Positions 1 to 10,860 of a stretch of 64,000 nt of DNA are shown piece after piece. Origin of the DNA: Aralia elata (Eukaryota; Streptophyta; Magnoliopsida; Apiales; Araliaceae). The translations under genes and the position numbers were made by a program. Positions within the stretch are counted from its first letter, which is position 1, and every line of letters begins with the position of its first letter. The stretch covers positions 18,289,506-18,353,505 of the forward strand of contig CM068379.1 of NCBI GenBank assembly GCA_034770075.1. The letters are read 5' to 3'. Below the pieces are notes generated by a model. The model worked only from the letters and a program-made list of their open reading frames with translations, did not search any database and was not told the origin of the DNA.

Positions 1-2636
1 ACTATCGGGAGTTGAACAAATCAACGATCAAGAATAAGTACCCATTGCCACGAATCGACGACTTGTTCGATCAACTAAAGGGAGCCAGACACTTCTCGAA
101 AATAGATTTGAGGACCGGGTATCATCAGCTAAAAGTAAGGAAGGAAGATGTACCTAAAACTGCGTTTCGGACAAGATATGGTCACTACGAGTTTTTGGTG
201 ATGTCTTTCGGTTTGACTAACGCACCGGCAGCATTCATGGACTTGATGAACCGAATTTTGAAGCCGTACTTAGATAAGTTCGTAGTAGTTTTCATCGATG
301 ACATTTTGATTTATTCAAAGACCGAAGAAGAGCACGCCGAACATCTGAGCGAAGTACTGGAGACACTGAGAAGGGAAAAGTTATACGCGAAATTTTCTAA
401 GTGCGAATTCTGGATGGAAAAGGTACAATTTTTAGGGCATATGATCGACAAAGACGGTATCTCAGTGGACCCTGCGAAGGTGGAGGCAGTTAGTAACTGG
501 GAGCAACCGAAGACACCGACAGAAGTACGAAGTTTCTTAGGGTTAGCCGGGTACTATCGAAGATTTATCCAAGATTTTTCCCAAATTGCAACCCCATTGA
601 CCAATCTAACGAGGAAGACAGTGAAATTTGTGTGGTCTGAAAAGTGCGAAGACAGTTTTCAGGAATTGAAAAAGCGGTTAAGCGAGGCGCCTGTATTGTC
701 CTTACCAGACGATACGGGAGGTTTTGTAGTGTATAGTGATGCATCACACAAGGGTCTTGGCTGTGTGTTAATGCAACACGGCAAGGTTATTACGTATGCG
801 TCACGACAATTGAAGGATTATGAGAAGCGATACCCTACCCATGACTTGGAGTTAGCGGCTGTCGTTTTTGCATTGAAGATTTGGAGACATTACCTTTATG
901 GGGAGAAATGTGAGATATACACGGACCATAAGAGTCTGAAATATATTTTCACACAAAAGGAGCTAAACATGCGACAGAGGAGGTGGTTGGAATTAATCAA
1001 AGATTATGACTGTGAAATTCTTTATCACCCAGGGAAAGCAAACGTAGTAGCAGATGCATTGAGCAGAAAGGGGAATGAGAAATTGTGCATGCTGACAACT
1101 CACGAGGAGCTAATACGGGAAATGATGAGACTGGAAATCGAGGTGAAAAGTCCGACAGAGGCGGCAGAGAGGTTATTCGTAATTGAGGCTCGTCCGACAT
1201 TACTCGACAAAGTGAAAGAAGCACAGGAAAAGGATGAAGAATGTGAAAGGATACAGAAAAGGATCGCAGAAAATGAGGAAGAGAAATTTCGAATGGATAA
1301 AGATGGTATCTTAAGATACGAGGAACGAGTGTGGGTGCCGGCCGTGACTGAATTAAGAAATGAGATCTTACATGAAGCACATAATTCAGCATATTCTGTT
1401 CACCCAGGAAGCACAAAAATGTATCGGGATCTTCGTCAATATTTTTGGTGGCCCAACATGAAGCGGGACGTAGCAGAGTGCGTCAGCAAGTGTCTCACCT
1501 GTCAACAGGTCAAAGCGGAACATCAGAGACCGAGTGGGTTACTTCAGCCACTAAAATATACCAGAATGGAAATGGGAGCACATCACCATGGATTTCGTGG
1601 TAGGACTTCCAGTTACACAAAAAGGTTGTGATGCCATTTGGGTTTATCGTAGACCGATTGACAAAATCAGCACACTTTCTACCGATAAAAATCCGATTCA
1701 ATTTGAACCAGTTAGCCAAGTTGTATATAAAGGAGATTGTTTCGCGACATGGAGTGCCCTGAGAGTGTCAATTGTCTCAGATCGAGATCCACGCTTCACA
1801 TCAAATTTTTGGAAAAGCTTGCAAGAGAGAATGGGAACACAGTTGCGACTAAGTACTGCTTACCATCCTCAAACTGACGGACAGAGCGAACGAACGATAC
1901 AGACGCTAGAAGACATGCTTAGAGCTTGCGTGATGGATTTCAAAGGGAATTGGGATGACCACTTACCACTTGTGGAATTCGCTTATAACAACAGCTATCA
2001 TGCAAGTATCGGTATGCCACCGTATGAAGCCCTCTACGGGAGGAAGTGCAGAACACCGTTAAGTTGGGATGAGGTCGGCGAACGAAGACTGTTGGGACCA
2101 GAGTTGGTGCAACAGACAGCCGAAGTGGTCAAGGTGATCAGGGCAAGACTAGTTGCAGCCCAAGACCGACAAAAGAAGTATGCTGATCAACATCGCCAGA
2201 CGAGAGACTTCGATGTCGGCAACTACGTTGTTTCTGAAAGTGTCTCCCTGGAAAGGGAAGATACGTTTTGGGAAGAAGGGAAAGTTGAGCCCAAGGTTCG
2301 TAGGGACCGTTCGAAGTATTGAGAAGAGTGGGTGAAGTGGCGTATGAGGTAGCCTTGCCTCCTGAACTGGAGCATGTCCACAACGTGTTTCACGTCTCAG
2401 TGTTACGACCATACAAACCCGATTACAAACACGTGATATCCTATGAGCCCGTTCATTTAGAGAAGGATCTTACGTACGAAGAAATTCCTATTCAGATAAT
2501 TGATAGGAAGGAGCAAGTATTAAGAAATAAGGTTATACCTTCTGTGAAGGTAGTTTGGCGAAACCACAATGCTGAGGAGGCTACATGGGAATTGGAAGAT
2601 AAGATGAAGGAGAATTACCCTCAACTTTTTGTTTAA
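1..2636 (+). pseudogene. pol: Decayed gypsy pol (RT-RNase H-integrase-chromodomain), element E
   Basis: RT is visible from the first codons, with the catalytic FIDD motif at 291-302. RNase H follows at about 690-1070 (SDASHKGLG, IYTDHKSLKY). The integrase HHCC zinc-binding region is at about 1370-1510 (HPGSTK, CVSKCLTCQ). The integrase core has a first Asp in MDFVVGLP, a second in SDRDPRF and a Glu in the TLEDMLR segment. The C-terminal chromodomain is at about 2319-2633. Reading continues from frame 12-1631 to 1588-2322 through a frameshift near 1550. A compensating pair at about 1640-1765 scrambles about 40 residues of the core, and two more shifts lie near 2225 and 2310. RT and RH are otherwise open, so the copy is fairly young but not functional. 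It would have been made as a gag-pol polyprotein, whose 5' part is off the window. Confidence 0.92.
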
Positions 2637-2670
2637 CCTTGTATGGTGATTCTGGGGACAGAATCCTTAT

Positions 2671-2682
2671 AAGGGGGGAGAA
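2671..2682 (+). other. Polypurine tract of element E
   Basis: AAGGGGGGAGAA lies immediately before the TGTAACG start of the 3' LTR. It is preceded by the conserved GGGGACAGAATCC block that also precedes the LTRs of C (inverted) and B. This is the plus-strand primer in reverse transcription. Confidence 0.85.
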
Positions 2683-4254
2683 TGTAACGATCGGGAATTT
2701 TAGATTTCCTTGTAACCCGAGATATGTATGAATAAAATGAATTATTATTATTATTATTTTTATATTAATCTATACTACGTGTTTAGAATTGTGTTACAAC
2801 CTAGAAAATGTGCATATGTTAAATTTTATGTGTTGTTGTGTCGTTAGAGTGAATATATCGATTTTGCAAAAATTCATAAAATCACTATTAGCGGGACCCG
2901 CTTCCCGACGCACTATTCACAAGCACTATTCACACCCAAACTTTTTTGTCTATTTCGATTTTTATTAAATTAGATGAGGCATATATGCTGAGGAATAATT
3001 TTTCCAAGTGTCAGAAATTTTATTGGAGTTGATACGTGATTTAATCTGTATCCGAAATGTATATTATGGGTGTTCCGAATAAATGGACAAATCCCATAAT
3101 AAATATTTTTGCGTGTTCTTATAATTTATGGGAGTACCCATTATAATTTTGGGTAGAGTTATTTACCAAATTTGGTACAAAAGTGGGAGTATTCGGGTAT
3201 ATTTATCTGTATATTTGATTAATTGGAGAGGCAATTAAGCCTCAACCAATCAGGAGAGAGCATTAATTGTATTAGCCAATCACATGAGGGGGGAATAAAA
3301 CCATCACAGGACACTAAGCATGGGATTTTTAACTTCACCAAACATCCTCCTCAATTTGGTTTTCAAGAGCTCGGGTGAAGTATTTTCTACATATCAATAC
3401 ATTCCATCTTCTCCCGAAGCACTCACTTTATCCTCCCATCAACTCATCCTCCTTCTCACTTAAACCATCTGCATACTCCTCATTTTGCAAGCAAGGATAG
3501 AGCTATAGAGAGAGAGAGAGAGAAAGAAGGAAGTAGGAAAAGAGAAGAGTGTTCGGGAAGAAGAAGGAAAGCAAGGAAGGAGGGAAAAGAAGGAGAAGAG
3601 CAGCAAGAGGGAGTCCAGGAGCACTCTAGCAACCATCTCATTCTACTCAAAGCAAGCAACAAAGAGGTAATCACAAACCACAACCATTTCTTCTCCAAGT
3701 GAAGTTTTCATGAGTTTTGTTTTGCTTTCATGCTTGCGGGTTGGATTTTGTTGATTTTCGTTGTTGTTGGTTGTGTTGAATCTACCATGGAGGTTCTTAA
3801 AGAATCTATATAAACCATTAACACCCTCAAAGTGGAACAAAAACAAGGAAAGATCCGAACCTTGGCTTAAAGGATGAACTTTGGACATTTTTGGACTTTT
3901 GGACCTTTGGACTGTTAGAGGACTGTAAAGCCTTGATGGTGTAATTATTCTGATTGTTTGTTGTTTTAGTATTGTACTTCCATGAGTTGTGAAGACAACT
4001 TAGTTGGAATGAACCAAAATGGTGCTAAAATAAAGTTACAGTGAAGGTTTTAGTGAAATGTATCATGACTGCGAAAAACAGAGCATCAATGTGGTGCTTT
4101 GGCTAAGGATTTGGCTGTGTTAGTGTTTATGGGTCATCTTGCATTTTTGATATATTGTAGTCTCGTGTCTTGGGAATCCATAGAGTCCGTAACGGACCAA
4201 ATTGATCAAGTATAGAGGGAGATATAGGGGCTGAAGCGGGCGAGAGTCTACCAG

Positions 4255-4620
4255 TTCGCGGTTCTGCAGGAACTGCAGAACTGCTACTGCATGCCGCTGT
4301 TCTGCGCCTGGTCCGGGTCGGGTCAGGCTGGACCGGGTCGGGTCGGGCCGGACCGGGTCGGGCCGGATCGGGTCGGACCCAGTAAATTTTTCCCGCGAGT
4401 CTAAAACTTATATTTTTGTACAAAATGATTAAAAACGCTTATATCTTGTTAAAGCTTTATGTGCTTAATTTATACCCGTGTCGACCTAAACGATGTTGTC
4501 CTAAGGCGTAAATTGAATTAACGGATTACAAATTACGCTTGGATTTCCAGGGGGCGCTGCCCCCCGACCCCCGCCAGCTCACCGGCGAGCTGGGCAGCCG
4601 CTCGCTCACCGGGGTAAGAC
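4255..4620 (+). other. GC-rich, inverted-repeat island in LTR E
   Basis: In an AT-rich LTR this block begins with a perfect 9-bp hairpin, GTTCTGCAG (4261-4269), loop GAA, CTGCAGAAC (4273-4281). CCGGGTCGGG-type repeats follow to about 4380. A second GC block lies at 4550-4610 (CCAGCTCACCGGCGAGCTGG). Other LTR families here have different palindromes at about the same place. Confidence 0.7.
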
Positions 4621-4739
4621 GTATTTACCTATGACTGGGTAAGCGTAGTGGCAATCAATGTATTTTACTGATGTGATGACTGTAATGAACCTAGTTCTTT
4701 TGTGACTAATATTTATGATGATTTTAATAAACTATGTAG

Positions 4740-5757
4740 GATATTTTGTTGACGGACGATTAACGTCAAGTTATTAACGCACGTACAAGGCAAGTTTCCT
4801 AACTCATACAACTCCTATTTAATTGTGCGAGTTTTCCTTACTCGATTCATTTATTGGGCAAGTTTCGAATTCATTTATCTATCGAGCAAATATTATTTAT
4901 TGAGCAAGCTTATTGAGCTTCTTGACTCCGTTCAAATTACTTATCAATTTAGCAATTAATGTGCTAGTATTCATACTTCTATTCAAGTATTGCAATGAAA
5001 GCCCATTTCATGCAATGTTATATATTGTGTGATTCCAAAGATTATGAATTTTTATTCATTCAAGATATTTTTTTAAATGTTATCATGCATGTTATTGAAC
5101 CTTAAAGTTCTTTATTCCATAGACTATTTAAAAGCTATGTCAAGGCTAATTGTTTCAGCTAGACACTTATTGATTTGGTTACTAAAGCGAGGTTAAAGTC
5201 CTCTAACTATTATTGTCGTTAAGTAAAATTGTGTCCGATCAAATTGTTTTGGTCTGGACTCCCATGTTAAAGCTGAGTGGAACAACCCTCACAGCAGGGG
5301 AAATTGTATAAACGTCGGGAAACCGACACGCGCGTAAATGGAAAATGTAAGGCTTATGCATAACGCCAGGTATTTTAGGCTGATCACCTATTGTACCAGT
5401 TTTGTGGATTATCGGATGAATTTTCAGTAATTCTAGAATAGAGTTCTGTGCCTTGGTGCACCCTCAGTATTGAATAGTTCCCTTCTTCGGGAAACTTTGA
5501 AATCCTTGGATACTTCAGAAATCCTTCGGTCCTTAGTGGCCACTATAACGGTGATAAAAAGAAGTTGTTTATTTCCTTGGTTCAGATAAATTTTTACTCC
5601 TGTGAGCTATAAAGTTATTCATGTGATTATTCATTGCTATGATACTTGCGGGGCAAATTGTTGCTCACCCCTTGCTCTCCTTAAAAACATTTCAGTTAGT
5701 GCGGCACGTGGCGAGAGCTCAGGAAAAGATAAGGGGAAGGGGAAAGCTACGGAGTAG
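4740..5757 (+). other. Candidate spliced exons 2 (4740-4789) and 3 (5696-5757) inside LTR E
   Basis: A possible first donor is GAG|GTAATC after 3666. The stretch 4740-4789 is bounded by ATGTAG| and CAAG|GCAAGTTT, a textbook GC-type donor. Next come TTGCTCACC (branch-like) and TTTCAG|, opening 5696-5757, which ends in TAG. Joining the last G of exon 2 to exon 3 gives an open frame ending SSGKDKGKGKATE. The same signals occur in LTRs A, B and F at corresponding places. Splicing itself is an inference; no transcript is visible here. Confidence 0.45.
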
Positions 5758-5987
5758 TTGTAAATTGTTGTTCTAGAATTACCGTTTGTATTAAGACATA
5801 TTTACCCTTTTGTATTATGTTATGTTTTGTAATAGTATTGGTTTCGAGACTTGGGACAGGTCTATTTATGTTATATCAATGTAAATATTCCTTTATTCCG
5901 CTATAAGTTATCGATTGTATCATTTTGGTATTGGATAGTGATGAACCAGGTCCGTGGCTCAGGTGACCCGGATTTGGGGGCGTCACA

Positions 5988-6455
5988 ATGTCCGTACGCC
6001 ACACTTGCCTATTCGAACGCCCAAGTGACATGCGATTGCGTACGCTTAACACGCCTATTCGAATTGTCTAATACCCAGTGGTTAATGTTAAGCATCATTA
6101 TAAATCAAAATAATCATGTTTTAAAACTTAGAACATCACTTTACATTGTCGGGAGCATTACACGTGCTTACGCGCATGCCCGACACTTTCCGATTGCCTT
6201 CAATCACACACCAGTCCTATAAATAGCCAATTTAGGCCATGCTATAGACCTCAAATTGAAAAACTTAAAGAACGAAAGTTTTAGGTCTACTCTTCCTCTT
6301 TCTAAATCATCTCGAATCATCTCAATCCGAGTTCGGATTAGAACGTTATGCCAATTTTACTACAGAATATCAAAAGAGTCCACTCGAACATATCTGCGCT
6401 TGACACGTGTCTGGCGCTGCTTCTCCCATTTTAGCCTTATGAACGGAGCCGCAGC
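5988..6455 (-). repeat. LTR G, left fragment (minus strand)
   Basis: This segment matches the middle of the minus-strand LTRs of C (about 15850-16190), for example the ATCATGTTTTAAAACTTAGA block, but is not identical. It lies between E's LTR end and the start of D. Across D it continues at 12100, since D is flanked by GCAGC on both sides. The missing LTR end is presumably upstream of E, outside the window. Confidence 0.75.
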
Positions 6456-9090
6456 TGTGACAACCCGAATTTTCAAAGAATTATTAAATAAGAATTTGGC
6501 GAATAAAATTCTTATTACGAGATATTTTGAGTTCGTGTATGTGTATATATGATTTATATATGTTATATTATATGTGATTTGATGTGAAGAAATTGAATGT
6601 GTATATGGAAGAAATATATATATTTGTTTTAATAAAATGATCGAAGGAGATGTGTTACATATAAATGTAATATGTTATGGTAATGCGATGATGAATTTCG
6701 TAGATAGTTAAAATATTTATTGAATAAGATAAATATTTTAGTTGGGATATTTATTAAATAAAATAAATATTTGACAAAAATTGTTATGGTGATGATTTAT
6801 GTAAGTGTGATAATATTGATTAAATTAAATGATTTTATTTGTATTTTGTCTCGCTAATATTATGGAGATATTCTAATTTAATTAAATAATTAAATTAGAG
6901 GACGAGTGATTTATTAAATAAAATAATTTATTAGATAGAAGTTATGATTTTATTAGTAAAGTTTAATTGGACTTATTAAGAAAGTAAGTCTAATTAAATT
7001 AAAGTGTGACAATATCATATAAGAAGATTATTAAAATAAACTAAAATTGATTTTTATTGAGTCTAGCCAAACAAGGCCTTGTGGCCTTTGGCTTTCTTAA
7101 CTGCTGAAACTCCCAACTAGAGGTTACGAAGAGTTTGTCAGCTTATTTTGATAAGCCAAAACAAAGAACAGGGGAGAGGAACAGAGAAAATTGTGAGAGT
7201 TCTTGGAAAATTGAGAGGAAAGTTCTGAAAATTAAAAGAGGAAGAAGATTTATCAAGCAATCTGTATCATCGTCTAGATAATCTAAGCAAGAATCAAAGG
7301 TAAAAACCTAACTTTGAGTTCTTAATTTTATATTCTTTGAGTTTTCTTTAAAATGGGTTTTGGTTGATGATTTGATGAGATGATGGATATATATAAGTTT
7401 ATAGATGTGTATAATCTGTTGTGTTGCATCAATAGATGATTTTTTAGTATCAAATTCATGAAAACATGAATTAGAAGAAGAAAAATGAGTTTTGTAGTAA
7501 TATGTATATTTTAGTTTATTTTGAGACTAAAATTGATGGTTAATTCATGTATAAAATCTGTAATTGATGATGGATTATGTGAGTGTTCTGAGAAACGAAA
7601 ACGTTGCAAGTTGAATCAACCAAATTGGTTGAGTAACGAATCTGTAGTGATCGATTACGCTAAATTATAAAAGTTTGTAAAAACTAGAATGAATTGTGAT
7701 TTTAAGCCTTTAAATTGGTTGTTTAAGATGTTTAAGATGTTAAAATTGTTATAAACATGTTGGGATTTGGTTATTCTATGTATATATCATATGTGATTTC
7801 TTAATTTAGTGTTTTGGATGAAGAAATTTCGTGTTTTTGGGTTGGGAATTCTGCATTTCGTGAACTGCAGAATCCGGAATTCATGAAGCTCGCCCTGGCG
7901 AGAACTCGCCTCGGCGGGAGTTTTGTGTAGAAATTTTCTCGCCCCGGCGGGAATTGCAGAAATGAAAAATTTTCTTGTTTTTAATTCTTTTCTTTTTGGT
8001 CATGCTATGTTACCCTAAACAAGATTTACTTATAAACATTATACATTTAATGTAAAGCAAAGTTAAGACTTAGCTAATGGTTAAGTGTCGATTAAAATGA
8101 GATGCAATAAAATGAAGGTTTATAGGGAGAATTTAATTTCTAAGTTGAGAATTGTATAGAGAATAAAATGGAGGATTATGAAATATTAAGTAGAATTAAT
8201 ACTAAGTGTTGTTATGTGACTAATAAATGATGTGCATGATTATATATATTGTGTAGGATACATGACGTGCAGATAAATATAAGCTGGTTATGGTAATTGA
8301 TAATCTACAAACCAGACAAGTCTTTCAGTTCCTATTTGCTATGTGAACTTGATGTTAAATTGTGTTAATTTATTTTGAAATCACATGACGAATTGCATGT
8401 AATGTCAGCATGAAATGTTATAGTCAACTTATGACTATTGATTGAATAGAGAATGTTGATTGAGTTATGGAACTCAATCTCTATTTGTTACGTGTTGATC
8501 ATTAGGTATGATATGTTTAGCCAAGAGTTTATGATTTAAATAATGAGCATGTTATCTATGTGCTATGTGATGCATGCAAACTGTTAGATTTTGCTGAGCT
8601 GTCGAGCCCATTCTTGCAAATAACCACTTTTGCAGGTTAAGGATTCAAGGTAAAGTTAAGTGTTGTATGAATGGCATGATTCAGATGTAATGCATGCAGA
8701 TTAAGTGTTTTAGCTTAAATTATGTTTTTGAACCATGATTAAGGTTCTGAATGATGTATTTGAGAATGTATTAAATGTAACAGATATAGAGTTGTTAAAT
8801 TTGTATTGAGTTGTAAATTTAATATTATCCGATGTATAAAGGGTATTGAATCTAGAAGTTTTATTTTTATTATAATTTTGATGAAGCGAATCAAATATGA
8901 TTCTAGAATATGTAAATGATTTAAGGTTATGATTCAGGGGAAGCAAAGAAAGAAAACTGAAAAGTTTAAAAAAAAATTATTCCGCATTTTATTAATTTTA
9001 TCATTGAATAATGTTGTAAATTCAGAAAATGGATGTATTGTTAACGACCGATGTGGAGAGTTGAAGTGTATGAATTTTGGGGTCGTTACA
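6456..9090 (+). repeat. 5' LTR of element D (2635 bp)
   Basis: TGTGACAACCCGAATTTTC start and GGGGTCGTTACA end, directly followed by the primer-binding site. The first 600 bp are extremely AT-rich with TTAATAAA-type words. Downstream come the AGCCAAACAAGGCC block (near 7066), a donor-like AAAG|GTAAAA at 7299, a palindrome block at 7845-7965, a CAG|ACAAGT site at 8315 (CAG|GCAAGT in D's other LTR) and an acceptor-like TTTTGCAG at 8635. These are the positional equivalents of signals in the other LTR families. Confidence 0.88.
7845..7965 (+). repeat. Palindromic CTCGCC/GGCGAG units in D 5' LTR
   Basis: An ATTCTGCA...TGCAGAAT hairpin (stems 7848-7855 and 7866-7873) is followed by units built on CTCGCC-NN-GGCGAG; the first has stems 7889-7894 and 7897-7902. 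There are about three units here. The homologous block in D's other LTR (11560-11745) has about five, so unit number changes. Confidence 0.75.
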
Positions 9091-9092
9091 GT

Positions 9093-9104
9093 TGGTATCA
9101 GAGC
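9093..9104 (+). other. Primer-binding site of D (initiator tRNA-Met)
   Basis: TGGTATCAGAGC, two bases after the LTR end, is complementary to the 3' end of plant initiator tRNA-Met, the usual primer of gypsy chromoviruses. Confidence 0.9.
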
Positions 9105-9564
9105 TGATAGGTTAGAAACCTTAGGTGCGAGTACCTTAGGCTATACCTTAGAGAAAAGAGGTGAAGATGATAGAGTTTAAAGAATAATAAGTGAAGTATA
9201 ATTATGGTGCAATCGTATTCTTTACTGGTTGATGTATGATATCTGGGCTAAACAATTCCTTCAGAGAGCGGAGGTTAATACGAACTAGCAACCGATCTAA
9301 CTCACTGTGAGAGACAGTGTAGACGAGACGGGAACTAGTTTGTTGGTTGTTTGTGGGAAACCACTCAGGTGCTATACTGAACACTGTTAGAGACTCGATG
9401 TGTATCAAGTATAGAATTATGGATGCGTATGATTAAGAAGTGATTGATTTCATATAGGTAGATGCATGAGATAAGTTAAGTATTAAAAACGTTACAAGAA
9501 GAAGATGCGAATGACGTGACGTGAACTCGAATAAAATATTGAATAATATGAATAAAGTTAGAGG

Positions 9565-10085
9565 TTCTTAAAGGAAGAATTTATATATAAACAAGAAGAT
9601 TCAAAGAAGAATCTTGAAGAATTATGAAAGATGAGAATCAGGAGTTACCTGACTCCAGTAATAAAGATGGTGTTAATAAATAGACGATGTCTATAAGATG
9701 AAAATGATACTAATGATAAGGATGAACTCAAATAGAGTTTAGAGAATTCATGTGAGACAAGATTATGATAAAATGATTAGGTTCAAAGAAGGACCTGAAG
9801 AGCTAAAAGAACAGGGAACACCTGAGTTGATTAATCACAAGATAACGTGAATACAGAGAAGAATAAAGAAGATCGTAGGATGAGACGATCATAAGACAAG
9901 AAAGAATCGTAAGAAGAGTTGATGATAGAACGAGATCACGACGTGATCTGCTAAAGTTGTAAAACGTCAGATGATCTGAAATGATTGGATAGTTATAGCA
10001 CGATGCTATAAAGAGATGGTACTATGAAATAGTGCGAGGTAAACTCACGAGGAGTTATGGATGATGAAATACGAGAAATTCGTAT
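9565..10085 (+). other. Array of about 13 short perfect hairpins in D
   Basis: Successive stem-loops, each with a different stem: TTCTT/AAGAA 9565-9579; AAGATTC/GAATCTT 9596-9615; GGAGT/ACTCC 9641-9656; ATAGAC/GTCTAT 9680-9694; AACTC/GAGTT 9725-9739; AGGTTC/GGACCT 9779-9796 (one G-T pair); GATCGT/ACGATC 9871-9890; AGATCACG/CGTGATCT 9933-9949; TCAGAT/ATCTGA 9967-9979; TTATAGCA/TGCTATAA 9993-10011; ACTAT/ATAGT 10021-10033; AACTC/GAGTT 10042-10056; ATACGA/TCGTAT 10069-10085. Loops are 1-8 nt. No ORF spans it. Function unknown; a structured RNA segment or packaging region is one possibility. Confidence 0.8.
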
Positions 10086-10139
10086 CAAGCAAAGAGTTAA
10101 GTTAAGAACAAGATGAAGTTAGGTGGGATTTCAATTGAG

Positions 10140-10345
10140 GACTCATGTTAGTGGCTGAGTTGTACGATTCCTGGTATGGGACGGGAATTTGTGCTTGGTT
10201 TGAAAACTACTTAGCTTCCAATATTAATATAGTAGTTGAGTTGAACAAGTCCTGGTATGGGACGGGATTTGTCCATGGTTTAACAACCGCTCAACTTCCT
10301 ATATTGATTAGTGGTCGAGTTGGTTTGAAAACCACTTAGCTTCCT
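10140..10345 (+). repeat. Imperfect tandem repeat, three units of about 65-70 bp, in D
   Basis: Units share GTTGAGTTG..., TCCTGGTATGGGACGGG, TGGTTTGAAAACCAC and CTTAGCTTCC words; the third is shortened. A 64-codon frame (10145-10339) crosses them, and an equal-length frame is kept in C (19590-19784, -) with 7 amino-acid changes. By eye the codon changes are about 7 replacement to 5 silent, which does not argue clearly for a protein. Confidence 0.6.
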
Positions 10346-10860
10346 ATATTGATAATCATTGAAATATTGATGTCGCACTATCGATATACATATGACGAGA
10401 AGGTGATTCTTTTCTCATATTTATATTTGATAGTTAGGGAATATTTAAGATTAGGTACGGTTCTTAAAACTCATACTTATGGTAAGTTCGTGACTCATAA
10501 TCGTTTGGTGGAACCCCTCAGCAAATGGACGATTTTGGTCTGACTAGGATAAGTTCCTAAAACCATATGATTGTCGTAAGTTCCTGAACTTCCAAAGTGT
10601 GGTAAGTTTGATGAACTATATTGGGTATAGAAAAGTTATGGTATATAGAGTATTGATGATATTGAAGAATGATAGAATGATTGAGTAATGAAGCAATGAA
10701 GTAATGATTGAACTTGATGGAGAGAAATAGAGATTTCAAATCTTCTAGCTATGCTAGATTTTTGAAATTTATTGACATCGTGCTGATATTCGCAATTTTG
10801 TGTTCTCAAAAGTATATTGGGTCAATGTTTGAACCAATAAGTTTTAAAAAGGTGCTATTA

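Larger units (their letters stand above)
1..5987 (+). mobile_element. Element E: 3' part of a Ty3/gypsy chromovirus (Tekay/Del-like)
   Basis: The window opens inside the reverse transcriptase and runs through RNase H, integrase and chromodomain into a polypurine tract and a 3.3-kb LTR with TG...CA ends. Domain order RT-RH-INT-chromo is that of chromoviral gypsy elements. The 5' LTR, gag and protease lie upstream of the window. The five bases after the LTR (ATGTC, 5988-5992) would be the right target-site duplication; the left copy is not visible. The flanking DNA at 5988 is the minus-strand LTR G, so E probably inserted into G. Confidence 0.93.
2683..5987 (+). repeat. 3' LTR of element E (3305 bp)
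   Basis: Starts TGTAACGATCGGG after the polypurine tract and ends GGGGGCGTCACA. The interior has an AT-rich start, a purine-rich leader at about 3500-3660, a very GC-rich island at 4255-4620 with repeated CCGGGTCGGG words, and the shared downstream landmarks: a block near 5270-5400 related to GGCTGATCACC, then TTGCTCACCCC near 5660. An AATAAAA at about 3296 could be a weak TATA box; I am not sure of it. Confidence 0.9.

Noticed and set aside
997..1416. 139-codon antisense frame in E pol
   Set aside because: Shadow of the open RNase H/integrase frame on the other strand.
9202..9408. Antisense 68-codon frame in D as a protein gene
   Set aside because: An equal-length frame exists in C, but only two related copies are visible and no start context or domain supports it; kept as an observation only.
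9565..10085. Hairpin array as a cluster of tRNA or MITE sequences
   Set aside because: Stems are far too short, no cloverleaf or B-box is present, and the inverted repeats lack target duplications.
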